A stretch of 64,000 nt of DNA. Origin: Gigaspora margarita. Taxonomy: Eukaryota; Glomeromycota; Glomeromycetes; Diversisporales; Gigasporaceae. The notes under the pieces were generated by a model. It was not told the origin of the DNA, searched no databases, and worked only from the letters and a program-made list of their open reading frames with translations. The translations under genes were made by a program, and so were the position numbers. This document shows positions 9,848 through 21,664 of the stretch, one piece after another. The stretch's first letter is position 1. The number at the start of each line of letters is the position of its first letter. The stretch lies in contig WTPW01000309.1 in NCBI GenBank assembly GCA_009809945.1, forward strand, positions 1-64,000, written 5' to 3'.

Positions 9848-10857
9848 AGTGCTCTTGTTACTATTAGAAATGTCCTTAAATGAAAATTTATGGTGTTTTA
9901 CACCATTGGTAAATTAGATTTGCAAATCAGTATAACAAAAACAAAAAAATAAAACAAAAAATAAATTTTAATTACTTTAGGGTTAGGGTGAGGCCTGGGA
10001 TTTTATTTGGCCATTAGTATATGCAAAATTTAGCAAGAAATTTTTTTTATTAGAGCCCCAAAGATGGTTTCATAAGCAAAATTTTGAGATATAAATGTTT
10101 TTTTTTTAAAAATAAACAAAAAAACGAAATGTTATGTGATACCTGATCTTAATTTTGATTGGCTATTCTAATAGTATTGTGTAACATAGTGTTCAACACC
10201 TTAGGTGCATTTTAGTAAACTTGTTTTAAAATATTTAATTTATATTATACAATATAATTTAAGAAGTTTGCTATTTATCGCTAGTGGTAATCATTACTAA
10301 TGTATATTTTTTATCTTTAAATTTTGTCTATGAAATCACCTTTAGGGCTCTAACAAAAAAAATTTCTCATAAAATTTTGGTATAAACTATGCCCTCTGCC
10401 CTATTCCAGTTTTTACTCTAATCCTAATATAAATCAAATTTTAATTTTTATTTTGGCAAAAAACTTTTTATTAATTTTTGTTAATCACTGGTAATGATTA
10501 CCACTGGCAATAAGTAGTAATTTTTATAATTTAAATAGTATTAAATATTTGAATCAAATATTTGAAGAACTTTATAGTTAGAAATTTTGCTTCTATGTTA
10601 TAAGTAATATTTAATAGTTATAATTTAAAGAAATATGATCAAAATAATAAAATTTATACAAAACCAAAAACAAAGAATAAAGTAACAATTAATATAAATA
10701 ATTATAAATAGATAAGAATTTATATCTAATTTTAAAGATAGGTATTTTTAGCCAATATTGTTTACTTTCTATATATAGAATTAATTAGACTTCAGAATAA
10801 ATTTGAACTTTATTGTAAACAAATAAAAGTAAATTTATATATAATAATATTAAAATA
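9848..10857. other. AT-rich intergenic stretch, no gene
   Basis: No coding region is supported. There are partial inverted similarities around 10020-10380 (reading CAAAATTT..GAGCCC against GGGCTCTAACAAAAAAAATTT), suggesting a decayed MITE of about 500 bp whose ends I could not fix. Confidence 0.4.
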
Positions 10858-11488
10858 CAGTCAAACCTCTATAAATGCAATATGTGCAGACAAGACTACA
10901 ACGTGCATTTAGAAAGGTATTGCATTTAGGAAGAGCCAATTAAATTGCAGCTTTAAAGATTAAATTATCAAGTTTGTATAACTTCTACTAAAAACTATAT
11001 TACCTATCTTAAATACTACCATTTGATTGGCTACGTGCATTTAGAGAGGTAGCATAATATAGAAAATTATTTGAAAGAACATGCATTTACAGAATATAGC
11101 ATGTGCATTTATCACTAATAATTTCTTACAGACAAGACAAAAACATGCATTTAGGTAGGGTTTTTCAAATTCAAATCAAATATTGGATCAATTTGAATTT
11201 GATCAAATCAAATTGACCCTGATTTGAATTTGATTTGATTCAAATATTAGGATTTGAATTTGATTTGAATTTGAATTTTTAATAGTAATTTTCAAATCAA
11301 ATCAAATATTTGTCAAATCAAATCAAATTTGATCAGATTTGAATTTGATTAAATCAAATATAGTCAAATTTGAATTTGAATTTGATCAAATATTTGATTC
11401 AAATATTTGAAGATCAAATCAAATTGCGGCACCCTACATTTAGGAAGGTATTGCATTTATGAAGATTGCATTTATAAAGGTCTTACTG
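10858..11488. mobile_element. pogo/Tc1-like MITE, 631 bp, copy 1
   Basis: Terminal repeats CAGTCAAACCTCTATAAATG and (reverse complement) CAGTAAGACCTTTATAAATG sit at TA target sites (10856-10857, 11489-11490). Multiple internal ATGCATTTA/TAAATGCA motifs occur. A second copy is at 63087-63733. The termini resemble those of pogo-type elements in many eukaryotes. A hAT MITE is nested at 11156-11436. Confidence 0.8.
11156..11436. mobile_element. Nested hAT-type MITE built of TTTGAA/AAATCA repeats, 281 bp
   Basis: The termini TAGGGTTTTTC and (reverse complement) TAGGGTGCCGC are flanked by a perfect 8-bp duplication CATTTAGG (11148-11155, 11437-11444). The interior is almost entirely permutations of AAATTTGAATCAAAT on both strands, so the element can fold on itself at many registers. 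Confidence 0.8.
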
Positions 11489-12915
11489 TAATTTAAGTAA
11501 TTTTATTTTAATATACTTATAATTCTTTTAAATTATATAATTTTATTTAGTAATAAAACAATGTTTTAACTAATTCTTACAAGTCTCAATTTCAAATAAA
11601 TCAAATTACAATTAAAGAAAAAATAAACTAAAATAAAAAAATATACTTTTCAAAAATAAAACAAAAATAAAATAAAAAAACAAATTAAAGAATAAACTAT
11701 TTAAAAAAAGAAAAAACTTAAAAAAAGATTTAAAAAACAAAAAAAAATAAACAAAAAAAAAGAACAGATAAAAGAAAATAAGTAGGCAAAGAAAAAAAAG
11801 AAGTACAAAATTTGGGGTTTAAATATAGATTAGAGTAGAGTTTGGAGTTAATATATAAAATTAATTTTATATTGGTTTTTCAAATTGTAAAAATTTTGAA
11901 TAAAAATTATAAATTACTTTTAGTTGGGTTGATATTTTTAATAAAATAATTAAGATTTTTACTAAAACACACCTATGGTCATTATCGAATTTATAGTACC
12001 GAAATCTTTCAAAAGATCTTGCAAACATGCGAAATCTTTCGAAAGACCTTGCATATCACAATATATTTCAAAATATTTCAGGTTTCAAAATATTTCAAAA
12101 ATGTTTTCGAAATATTTTAAAAATGGATTCGAAATATTTTTCGAAATATTTTGGTTTGAAATAATTCAAAATAATTTCAAAATATTTTAGACCTGTGAAA
12201 TCAAGCTGGATCAGTAGATCTGTAACCTGGATCATACCAAGGGCGCACTTGACTATATTTTCAAAATACTTCAAAATTTTGTATGATCTATCAAAATTAA
12301 TCTACAAATTCCATATTACAAGATCCGATTAGATCTTTTGTTTATAAATTAGATCTTCTACATTGTTTTTTTCATTTTTTTTTTTTTTTTTATTTATTTA
12401 TTTTTTTTACACTTTACAGGAATACTACTCTTTGCAAAAAAACTACAACTTTTTGGCACTTTGCAAGAACACCAAGTTTTTTTTTAAATTTTTTTTATTA
12501 ATTTATTTTATTCTAGCACTTTGCAAAAACAAAACTTTTACTTCCTGGCACTTTGAAGAAAACCAACCCAGACTTTTTTGCTATTTTGCAAACATTAACT
12601 TGGCTTTTAGCAATTTCTGAATTGTCAGAGAAATAGAGATTTGGGGCTTCCTTTATTTTTTTTTATTCAGTTTTTTGTTTTTTCATTTGTTTTTTTTTAC
12701 TTATTTTTTAATTTTTATTTTATATTCCTAACTTTTTTGGCACTTTGCAAGAAAACAACCCAACTTTTCTGGCACTTTACAAGAACACCAACTTTAAGAA
12801 CACCACCAAAACAAAAAAATAGCTGAAGTGAAAAAGTAGTTAAAACAAAGAAGCAAATAATAGCTAACTGGGGATGAGCGAAAATAAGCATGTAGGCTAG
12901 TTTTTTATAGTATTA

Positions 12916-13227
12916 CTGTATATTCCCAAAAATAAGCTACCTTTTTTGGGCCAAAAATTACACAAAAAATGGGGATAGCTTATTTTAGCGTATAGACGTT
13001 TTTGAAAAATATAAAAACATACTAATAAAAGGTTGTCCAAATGACGCCAAATTTTTACTGTAAGTGTATTTTGATGCGCTGAACAACTTTATTTAATTGA
13101 ACTTTTGAAGTTTACTTAGTATAAAAAAGTTTTATATGTAGCAACTGCTAATGCGTTTTTTGAGATTTTTGAAAAAAAACAGAAAGATAGCTTATTTTCG
13201 GAGTAGCTTATTTTCCAGAATATATGG
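12916..13227. mobile_element. TA-target MITE, 312 bp, copy 1
   Basis: The ends carry AAAATAAGCTAC inverted repeats (12929-12940 and about 13202-13213) and are bounded by TA. It is homologous along its length to 63314-63628. It contains TGTATTTTGATGCGCTGAAC, resembling the unit start of the palindromic satellites at 22 and 50 kb. Confidence 0.7.
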
Positions 13228-13455
13228 TATATGTAACGAAGTGCAAAAGTATTTTAAATACTGTTTTTTTTTATTTTTGTTTTTGTTTTTTTTTATTTTT
13301 ATTTTTGTTTTTTTTTATTTTTTTTTTGGCTTCCTTTTTTTTCGTTGTTTTTTTCATTTTTTTTTGTATAATAATATATAATAAAATATGTAATATTGAA
13401 TAAAAATGTATATTTAATTTAAAATAAATTAAAATATATAATATATAATAATAAT

Positions 13456-14841
13456 ATTGTTGGACAAGAAGTAATAGAAGAGTTAGGTGCTATTGGGGAG
13501 AAAATCAGTTCATAGAAGAAGATTATAGCCTTCACAGATGGCTTCTTACTGAAGGCAGATGAAAAAGAAGAAACCCAGGTGGGTGTAGGGTGGCTAGCTT
13601 GGAATGATGAAGGTACACAAACAGAACATAATAGAGTGACCTTTTGCTGTGGGTTAAAGGAATGGCCTTTATCAACTCGAGCAGAGTTAGGAGCAATTTG
13701 GACCCTACTCTTGGTAGCTCCCAAAGGTGCACACATACAAGTACATAAAGATAGCCTCGCAGCCATACAAGCGATTAATAAAACAGAGAAAACAAAGAAG
13801 CTACGAAGTTGTCTGAAAATGCAAAACACAAGTTTGTTATGGCAAATTAACCAAGTTTTAATGCTAAAGGAACTAAAAGTGGAATTCCATAAAGTCAAAG
13901 GGCACAGTAGAATCACAAAAAATGAAGAGGCTGATAAACTTGCAAAAAAAGGAGCCAGAAGGCCAAGACGTCTAGCTTTTAGATGGCCTTGGACGAAGAT
14001 GCAGCAAGTGGTCCCTTATTGGAAGAACTTTATAATAGATAGTCTGATTGGAAAATTTATGAATCAGGTAGTTTTAGCAATACAAGATGTGAAATGGTTA
14101 GATTTAGAAAGATTCGAGATGAAAAATCTTAAAAAAGAGGAGAGTAATATAGATTGGAAGAAAACATGGAGATTTATAGGAAGGTATAAAGGTAAACGTT
14201 GTATAGACAGGGAAAAACACAGGGAATGGATATTCAGAACAAAGTGCCTCAATGATCCATTACCGACAATGACAGAACTCAAAACAAGGAGGCCAGACCT
14301 ATACAAAACAGACATATGTGCGACCTGTCAGCGGGAGCCAGAAACACTAGAACATCTCGCAAAATGTGATGATTACTAGGGGATTTGGAACTTAATAGAA
14401 GAAGAAACAAGTGAGGAAATCGAAAGGTTACTTAAAGAAGACTCAGGTACCTCAGCAAACGTAGCATTAGAAGAATGGATAAGAAGAGTCTTTGGCAAAG
14501 CTGAAGAAGAAAAGAAATCCAACAGAATCCATTTAATGCAAGGCCTAATTTCCCGAAAATGGTAAGAAAATCTAAGTAGCAAGATAAAGGACAAAGCTTT
14601 GTTCAGGAAAATTTTGGACGCAGTTATCGAAAAGTTCAGTGTAAGTTTCTGCCAGCATATTTGGAACTTCAGATGCGAAATCCAAAATGCCTGGGAAAAA
14701 GAAGAGGGAATAGATGCTGCAAAGAAGAAAAAAGGTCTAAGAAGGAAGAGAAGGAGAGTTAGTAGTGAGAAAGAAAACTTTGCTCCAAATAACGAAAACC
14801 AGCAAGTGGCAGAACATGGTCTACTTAGAAAAAAAGAGTAG
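13456..14841 (+). pseudogene. LINE RNase H domain and C-terminal zinc-knuckle, with in-frame stops
   Basis: One frame runs from about 13456 to 14841 with three in-frame stops: TAG at 13513-13515, TAG at 14377-14379 and TAA at 14563-14565. Between the first two stops it encodes an RNase H fold with all four expected acidic positions (AFTDG; STRAELGAI; HKDSLAAI; NEEADKLA). It ends with CATCQREPETLEHLAKC, a C-C-H-C zinc motif typical of the tail of RNase H-bearing LINEs. After the second stop a basic tail (KKKKGLRRKRRR) continues. RNase H would remove the RNA template during reverse transcription. The reverse transcriptase domain is absent, so the copy is dead on arrival by truncation and further decayed. 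Confidence 0.85.
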
Positions 14842-15186
14842 TGCAATAGAGTAAGAAAACTAGCAGACTCGAATATAGACAATTTGATCACAGAGGGTCA
14901 TAAACCAAATTGGTCGTCCTGGATTAAATTCAAATATTTGAATTCGAACTCAAACGGCAAAACTGATATGGCAAGTGATTGCTAGCCAATGATAGGAGGA
15001 AATATACCCCCAGTAAGTTGAGGGTCCTAATCGAGGCGAATGATCGCTAGGCGGGTTGCACCTGAACATAAAGTTGGGTAAGCTTTCTGTTAGAGTAGAA
15101 TACATATGTATACATAAATATAGTTTTATTTTTTGTATAATAAAGACTATAGACACAGAAGGCAGGATTGCCGAATTTAAAAAAAT
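13456..15186 (+). mobile_element. 5'-truncated LINE (non-LTR retrotransposon) insertion
   Basis: The inserted segment starts with an open frame for the end of a LINE polyprotein, continues into a 3' UTR and ends in a short A-run. It is bracketed by a 15-bp direct repeat AATATATAATAATAA (13440-13454 and 15187-15201), the expected target duplication of target-primed insertion. The homologous repeat at 38640-38705 is uninterrupted. The base composition is visibly less AT-rich than its surroundings. Confidence 0.8.
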
Positions 15187-15888
15187 AATATATAATAATA
15201 AATAAAAAATATAAAATTTTATATTAAATTGCAAAACAATGCGAAAACCTATGAAAATGTTCAAAAATTTGCAAATGTGTGATTATGTAAATATGTATAT
15301 CGTTTATTTATTTTTTAAAAAATTTTGAAAATTTTGCAAAATATTGCAAAATATTGCAATAGTATGCAAAATATTGCCTCTTGCGACTCCGAAGAGGGAT
15401 AATTAGATATGGGTTGCATTGTTTTTATTTGCCCTATTTCGCAATATTTCGCAATATATTTCGAAATATTTCAAAATTTCTTTTAAAATATTTTGAAAGA
15501 AATGCATGTCGAAATCTTTCAAAAATTGTGATTCTTTCGAAAGATTTCGCGTCAATCGCAATTTTTTTGAAAGATTTCAGCATGCAATTTCTTTCGAAAG
15601 ATTTTGTATATTTATTTTGCTAATGGTATTTTATACCTATATATATATTATCCCAAAACTAGCTAATTAATTGGTGCAAGATGTTCTAAGTAAAAATGCT
15701 CTATGCTTCTAAAAAACCCTTACCAAACCCTAACTATAAGTACTAATACTAACATGTAAATTTTATGTTAAAAATTTTTATATTCAAACCTTAGAAAAAT
15801 TTAAAAAACATAATAAAACATATGATAGTGCAAAACCACTATAGGTATGTTTTATAATACTATATAATTAATATAATTATAATCACAT

Positions 15889-16889
15889 GGGTGTGGCGAC
15901 TTAGGGAAGTTGGTAAGTTGTCACCCCCAAGCGGCAGGTCTAGGGTTCAAATCCTACTGGCGATGCTTTGAAAATAAAACCTGTGGTACGGTAACTATTG
16001 TCTTGTCGATCGGTCAGGTATATTACTTATAATCCTTGGTTACTATCTAGAATGAGAGCTTTCGGGCATATTTGTGTATCATTACACAGACAAATCCAAG
16101 GGACTATAGAAATGGAAACCTGTTTGGCAAGTCCTGAGTAAGGAGGTAGCAAAGATCTTTGACAGTGCTACCAAAACCAGAGAATCAGAAACTGGAGCCG
16201 GAATATCAGACGAATAAAGACCCTCAGGGACAGGGGTTTACCAACCTGGCCACCGGAGTCGCACTGGAGGAAAAGGACCTATGCTATAGAAGTAGGTACC
16301 AAGGGAAGAAAAAACCATAGTGGCACCTAATGCCGGGTTAATCGACCCTTCCAGGCTAACTGGTTTGGAAGTTTGGAAAGCTGGTATAAGGACCGGTAGG
16401 ATGGTAGAGGTGGGTGCTAGGGTTGGAGCGAACCTTACAAGAGCATAAAGTAGGTAACGGTAGCGGTTTAATAGTTAGTCCTGACTGCAAGTATATAGGT
16501 AAAGTTGTAGCGTAAGTTACCGAAGTGTAGGTAATACCTGTGTGGGACAGGAACTGCTCTACCAAGTTTTCTGCGAGAATAAACTAGTTCTAAAGGCTAT
16601 GGCAGTAAATGATCTGGGGTCCGGACTGACTATATATGTACCATAGATACCGGTAAAACAGTTGAGATTGGTCAAGGAGCTAAAGATCAGAGGGTTTAAA
16701 TAGGCAATTCCCATAGTTGGGTTGCAGGTATAGCATCTAGTGTGGAACCTTCGGGCGAACCACTTAAATTAGATACCAAAAGTGTACGTGTGGCTAGTTG
16801 TACTCTCATCCAAGTGTAACTTTCTGATGTGTAAACTGAATAAATCCTATGCCCCAAGCAGACACTTTGAAACCAAAAAAAAAAAAAAA
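15889..16889 (+). mobile_element. Long tRNA-headed SINE, about 1 kb
   Basis: The 5' end has a pol III promoter: an A-box-like GTGGCGACTTAGGGAAGTTG and a B-box GGGTTCAAATCC at 15951-15962. The head would fold roughly like a tRNA, but the acceptor stem is poor. About 900 bp of unusually GC-richer unique body follows, ending in a run of 15 A (16875-16889). No target duplication is apparent. Typical SINEs are 150-600 bp, so this is long. It could also be a SINE fused to the tail of another retroelement. Confidence 0.7.
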
Positions 16890-17239
16890 TTAAAAAATTA
16901 ACACCTTTGTATATTTCAATTAGATTGATACTAAAATAAAATTTATATTGATTTTTAATAATTTTCAAATTCAATAGCTTAAATTTAAAATAGTTGCCAA
17001 ATAGACAAATACAAATTTATTTAATTTAAAAATTTTTATCATATTATTCATTAATTTGATATTACTAATAGTATTTCTAAATGTTTACTTAAGTTAGATA
17101 TTGGAACCAGTTTTAAAAATTCAAGTTTATTACATTAAAATTTGAGTTACCAAAATTCGAAATTATTAATAATTGATGTAATAAACTCAAATTTAAATAT
17201 GATAAACTTGAATTTTTAAGTAGTCAAAAAATTAGTTAA
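16890..17239. other. AT-rich spacer, no gene
   Basis: A short inverted repeat around TTTTTAAAAATTCAAGTTTATTACATT (17112-17138) and its partner near 17180-17220 is the only structure seen. Confidence 0.4.
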
Positions 17240-17785
17240 TTGATGATCTGGATAAGATCGGCAGAATTACTATATTGGGACAATAGTAAATTTTGTGGAT
17301 AAGTACAATATAAATTTTTATTATATATTTCAATCTGAGCGGAGTCAAATGAAAAGTAATTTTTTTATTAAGTTCACGATACATGTCGCTTAATTGAAAG
17401 TTGTAGAGCTCGTAGAGACGCATCTAACGGTGGTTAGATCATCCAAATCGGCCTAGTGGATGGCGAGATATTATTAAAAAACGATTGGCCGACTATGTAA
17501 AATCTTTATGTAAACAATATTTGTTTACATAGAGATTTTACATAGTCAGCCAATCGTTTTTTAATTATATCTCGCCATCCACTGGGCCGATTTGGATGAT
17601 CTAACCACCGTTAGATGCGTCTCTACGAGCTCTACAACTTTCAATTAATCGACATGTATCGTTAACTTAATAAAAAAATTACTTTTCATTTGACTCCGCT
17701 CAAATTGAAGCATATAGCTAATATCATAGAAATTTTGCCCCAATTTCTAATATAGAAATTCTGCCGATCTTATCCGGATCAGCAA
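17240..17785. mobile_element. Foldback element, 546 bp, candidate TTAA target site
   Basis: The whole element is one palindrome: arms of about 270 bp meet at TAAACAA-TAT-TTGTTTA (17511-17527). The ends TTGATGATCTGGATAAGATC and (reverse complement) TTGCTGATCCGGATAAGATC are flanked by TTAA (17236-17239, 17786-17789). TTAA is itself palindromic, so the duplication is suggestive only. The arms differ by small indels (for example the segment at 17276-17330), showing independent decay. No coding. Confidence 0.85.
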
Positions 17786-19408
17786 TTAAATTAATAGATT
17801 TGGATTTGATTGTTTAACATCTTTTTATAAATTTCTTTTTATTTAAAGCATAAATTTCATTACTAATATCAGTTTTGATTTTTCTCATTTTTATATTATT
17901 AGTATAGCCAAAATATAACATAATAAATGTGATGCATTATATAGTTAGAGCCATGTCATTAATTACCTGATTATTTTTTATTAAAGGCCTACCCCTCCCC
18001 CCTTTTTAATATAGATTTGGTCAGGTTCCTATATATAATTTCAACATTTTTTACCCCTTCTCCTCCCCTAAAAAATCATCTGATTTTTGTCAATCCTCTT
18101 ACTTATCTTAGCTTTTTCTTAAAATTCTCAATCATCTTTTGTTAAGATATTGCAATTTAATTGAAATATAAAAAGTATGTTTACATATGCTCTATAAAGG
18201 TTGAATCATCTATTAGCTTCTACATTATCTGGTAAACAAATTTTTGGCCAATCTTATTTGATCTCTTATTAAGCATAGAATTCTATTTGTTAAATTGAAA
18301 TAGCAAGTAAATAGTTCAAGAAACTTCTTTTTTTTTTAAATATAAATTAATATTTCTTGGATCTTGTCTTATTATTAACAATGAACTATAAACATGTTTA
18401 TTTAAAATCTTTTGTATAATGATAATATATAAGTTAAGAAAGTTCCATATCATTAAATTTATAAAATTGTAAAGACTTATTCATTTATATATTTTTATAC
18501 ATAAAGATCATTAGTTTACTTAAAACAAATATGAAATAAATTGCTTACAATATTATTATTTTTCGTAAGGTTTGGGATCACAATTTATTATTTTTAATTA
18601 TTTATCATAATAAGGTCATAAGCTTTTTTCTTATTCTTTTTAAATAATATTCAAATGATTTCTTGTAATCTTTATATATTCCAAGACCAATAGAATAACC
18701 ATAACTAATAAAATGCATTTCTATAAAGTATTCCAAATTAGCACATCTTTGATAAAATTCAAAATTTTGGTATAATCTGGTTTGACTTCATTTGTCATTG
18801 CAGATTTTTGAAAACTTGTTTTGTATTTTGATCAATCCATCTACCAGACTTCTAATAAGGTTCAAATAGTGTTCAAATAGGATCTCAAAATATATATAGA
18901 TAGGTTAGGTATTAGTTTGCTTATTTTGGGGGTTTTATACAGATTTTTCTATTTTTAGTAATTTTTTTGCTTCTTTTTGAGGTTTTTTTTGCAGATCTTT
19001 CTATTTTTAATAATTTTATAATTAACCTAACCTATCTATGTATATTTCAGGGTTCTGTTCAAATATAATGGATCATTTTGATTGTTTAAACAATTTTTAA
19101 CAATGGTGCAGGAAACCTTAACTAACAATATAATAGATAACTTTAAAATCTATTAACTTTTTAAAAAATTAATATTTTAAAAAACTGACTGGTAACTTGT
19201 TTTTTTAAAACAAGTTCTATAAAATTACTAGTCAAATTTTCAAAATATACTATCTATAAGAAGTTAATAGCTTTTAAAATTAGATTATTTTTATATTAAA
19301 AATAAAAATTGAAATATATATGAGTTTTAAATTTGACCAATCAAAATCTTTGATTTTTATTATAAAAAATTTTTGTCCAATCAAAATTCAGATTTAAATA
19401 ATAATTAA
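17786..19408. other. Gene-free AT-rich region
   Basis: No reading frame with coding character was found. A small foldback of about 160 bp lies at 18888-19052, its arms containing ATAGATAGGTTAGGT and ACCTAACCTATCTAT. Confidence 0.45.
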
Positions 19409-19759
19409 TTGCCAATTCGTCTAAGAAGGATAGAATCCTATATGCACAAATTACTATGTATTTTATATAGTTCTGAAATTTTCTTTTCATATAGCTAAAT
19501 ATTTTTTTATTATGCTAATATATTTTGACTTACTAAATAAAAATGTAGAGAAGATGTTTTTATATATAATATAATAAAATTAATAAAATTGATCAAGTAG
19601 ATCATAAGATATTTAAATTTTAAAATTCGCAACTATATAAAATTTTTATATGTTTAGAGAAAAAAAATTTTAGAACTATATAAAAGTTATATAAAATATA
19701 TAGTAATTTGCGCTATAGTAACTATAAAATAATACTATTGTTCTTATGTGGATTGCTAA
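19409..19759. mobile_element. MITE with TTAA target duplication, copy 1, 351 bp
   Basis: It has ends TTGCCAATTCGTC and (reverse complement) TTAGCAATCCACA, about 60 bp of imperfect inverted subterminal sequence including GCAAATTACTAT, and TTAA on both sides (19405-19408, 19760-19763). It is homologous along its length to 53815-54137, which also sits at TTAA. The TTAA preference is that of piggyBac-type elements. Confidence 0.75.
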
Positions 19760-20485
19760 TTAAAAAATTTTTAATTAGATTTGTGTACCTATTCTAGCAA
19801 TTTGATTGGCTAATTTAGGTTATACTGCATATACAAAATTGAAACAATACTAGTTAAGCTTTCCTGCACCATATTTTTCAGAAGTCTCATTCTTTCAATA
19901 AGTATTTGATTTAAATTTTTATAAATTGTTAGGTTTTTAATATTTGTTAGTGGTAAACTTTGCAAATTTCTTTTATAGTTTCGTGCAGTTTGGTCATGAT
20001 ATTAGCAAAAAAATATTAATTTTATTAACACAAACATAAGTTTTTTATTGGCTTTACCAGAAACGCAGTGTAACAGAATGTATAGTTCAATTCGAGTTTG
20101 TATTCATCTACTGTTGTTGGATGTAATAATCTTTATGATCATTAACTTATAAAATTACATATGTTGTTAACCAATTTTTAGTCATAGAACTTATGCATGT
20201 TATGTGTAAAATTTTTTTTCATATTTTATTACTTTGAGTTAATGTAGAGGCAACAGATTGAAAGATGCTATGCATGGTGATAAGCTTCATAAAAACATTG
20301 ACTGGAATAAGTCCAATTTCAGATAATAAAAGTGAGTATATGAATTGGATAACTTTCCACAAGCAGTAATCACTAACTAAATAAAGGTAGCAGTGAGAAG
20401 GGAGATAACCCCTTGGAAAATGTAATTGGGACCTATATCAACAATTGTTTACTCAGTTTTTACTTAAAGAAAACCATCATTGGTA

Positions 20486-21106
20486 TGGGCCGGTGCAAAA
20501 AAATTTGTACCTCAAATAGCTCTAATTCAAATATTTTTTGTACAAATTAATTTTTAATTTTTTTAATTTAATATACTTATTAGATTACCGGATTGATAAA
20601 AATAAAATTTTTTTGATTATTTTATTGATAAAATAAAAAAATTTATTAATAGTAACTTTTTTTCTTTTTTTTTTTACTATGTAATTTACTATAGTAATTT
20701 ATATATACGGTATATAGTAAAAAAAATCAAATTACCTCACTTTAAAGCTTAATATTTTCACAACCAGTGATCCAATTTTGCTCAAATTTTAATCATATCT
20801 TTATCATATGCACATTAATGCACTTGCGAAGTACAAGCTCATAGAACTGCATATTGGTTGCGAAATTATTTAAAATATATTTTTTTTTAAAAAAAAAAGT
20901 TTGTATTTTTTTCAAATACAGTAAATTGTACATGCTTTATTATTAAAATAAAACAATGTTAAAACAATAAAAATAATATATTAAGTTAGATTAAATCTAT
21001 TTTATTTGATATTAAAAAATTTTTAATAATTAATCAAAAAAAAAATTTTTCCTTAGTGTCAAAATTATGAAATTTTTTGAGGTACAAATCTTTCTGCACC
21101 AGCCCA
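20486..21106. mobile_element. TA-target MITE, 621 bp
   Basis: The termini TGGGCCGGTGCAAAAAAATT and (reverse complement) TGGGCTGGTGCAGAAAGATT, followed by TTGTACCTCAAA on both sides, lie between TA dinucleotides (20484-20485, 21107-21108). Noncoding. Confidence 0.75.
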
Positions 21107-21664
21107 TAGTAAAATAGTACAGTATAAAAACACAAATTAGGACAAACATGTAAAAATCATGATAGTATGTACTGTCTGTAAAAGAAAAAATTTGGCAAAC
21201 CAAAGTTACCTTTTATACTAGCTCTAATTCTAGCTATTAAAAGAGTTATTTATAAAAATTGAATTTTGCAAGTATATCATTGCATATATGGGTGCGCATT
21301 AGGATGTTATTTTAAACCATCACATACTATTTTGGGGGAGCAATTTTCCAAATAACACTATGCTCATAACCATTATTTTGAAAAAATATGGTAATTCTAT
21401 GACATTATAGAATTGAAATAAAAAAAAACTTAATCAAATTTAATAAGCTAAGCATTGAGATATTTTAAATAAACATGAAAAAATAAAAAGCAGCTATCTA
21501 AACTGGTCTTGGTTCACTAAATAAAAGTGTTAGAAATACGGTTTTATATAAATTTCTCTTTATTCTTCTTCTAATCCTAACTATAATATCAATCGATTTT
21601 AATTAAAAATCAGAAAAATTATGATATACTTTAAGTGACCCCAAATTTGGCGATAGGCGCAGAT

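Larger units (their letters stand above)
11975..15620 (+). repeat. Interspersed noncoding repeat, copy 1, split by a MITE and a LINE
   Basis: It is collinear with 37376-39023. Shared landmarks in order are GAAATATTTC-rich ends, GGTAGATCTGTAACCTGGAT, AGATCTTTTGTTTATAA, long T-tracts interleaved with GGCACTTTGCAAGAA motifs, GGTGAGCGAAAATAAG, and a region with GCGAAAACCT and ATATGTATAT. Copy 1 carries the insertions 12916-13227 and 13456-15186, both absent from copy 2. There is no coherent reading frame, and the T-tract frames are compositional artefacts. Confidence 0.7.

Noticed and set aside
12363..12826. Phe/Leu-rich frames in T-tracts (also 13151-13381 and 38127-38321)
   Set aside because: Produced by poly-T composition of the interspersed repeat; frames differ between the two copies.
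15889..15970. tRNA genes at the SINE heads (also near 35215-35285 and 35885-35960)
   Set aside because: A/B boxes are present but the cloverleaf and acceptor stems are poor, and each is followed by a body and A-tail, so they are SINE promoters.
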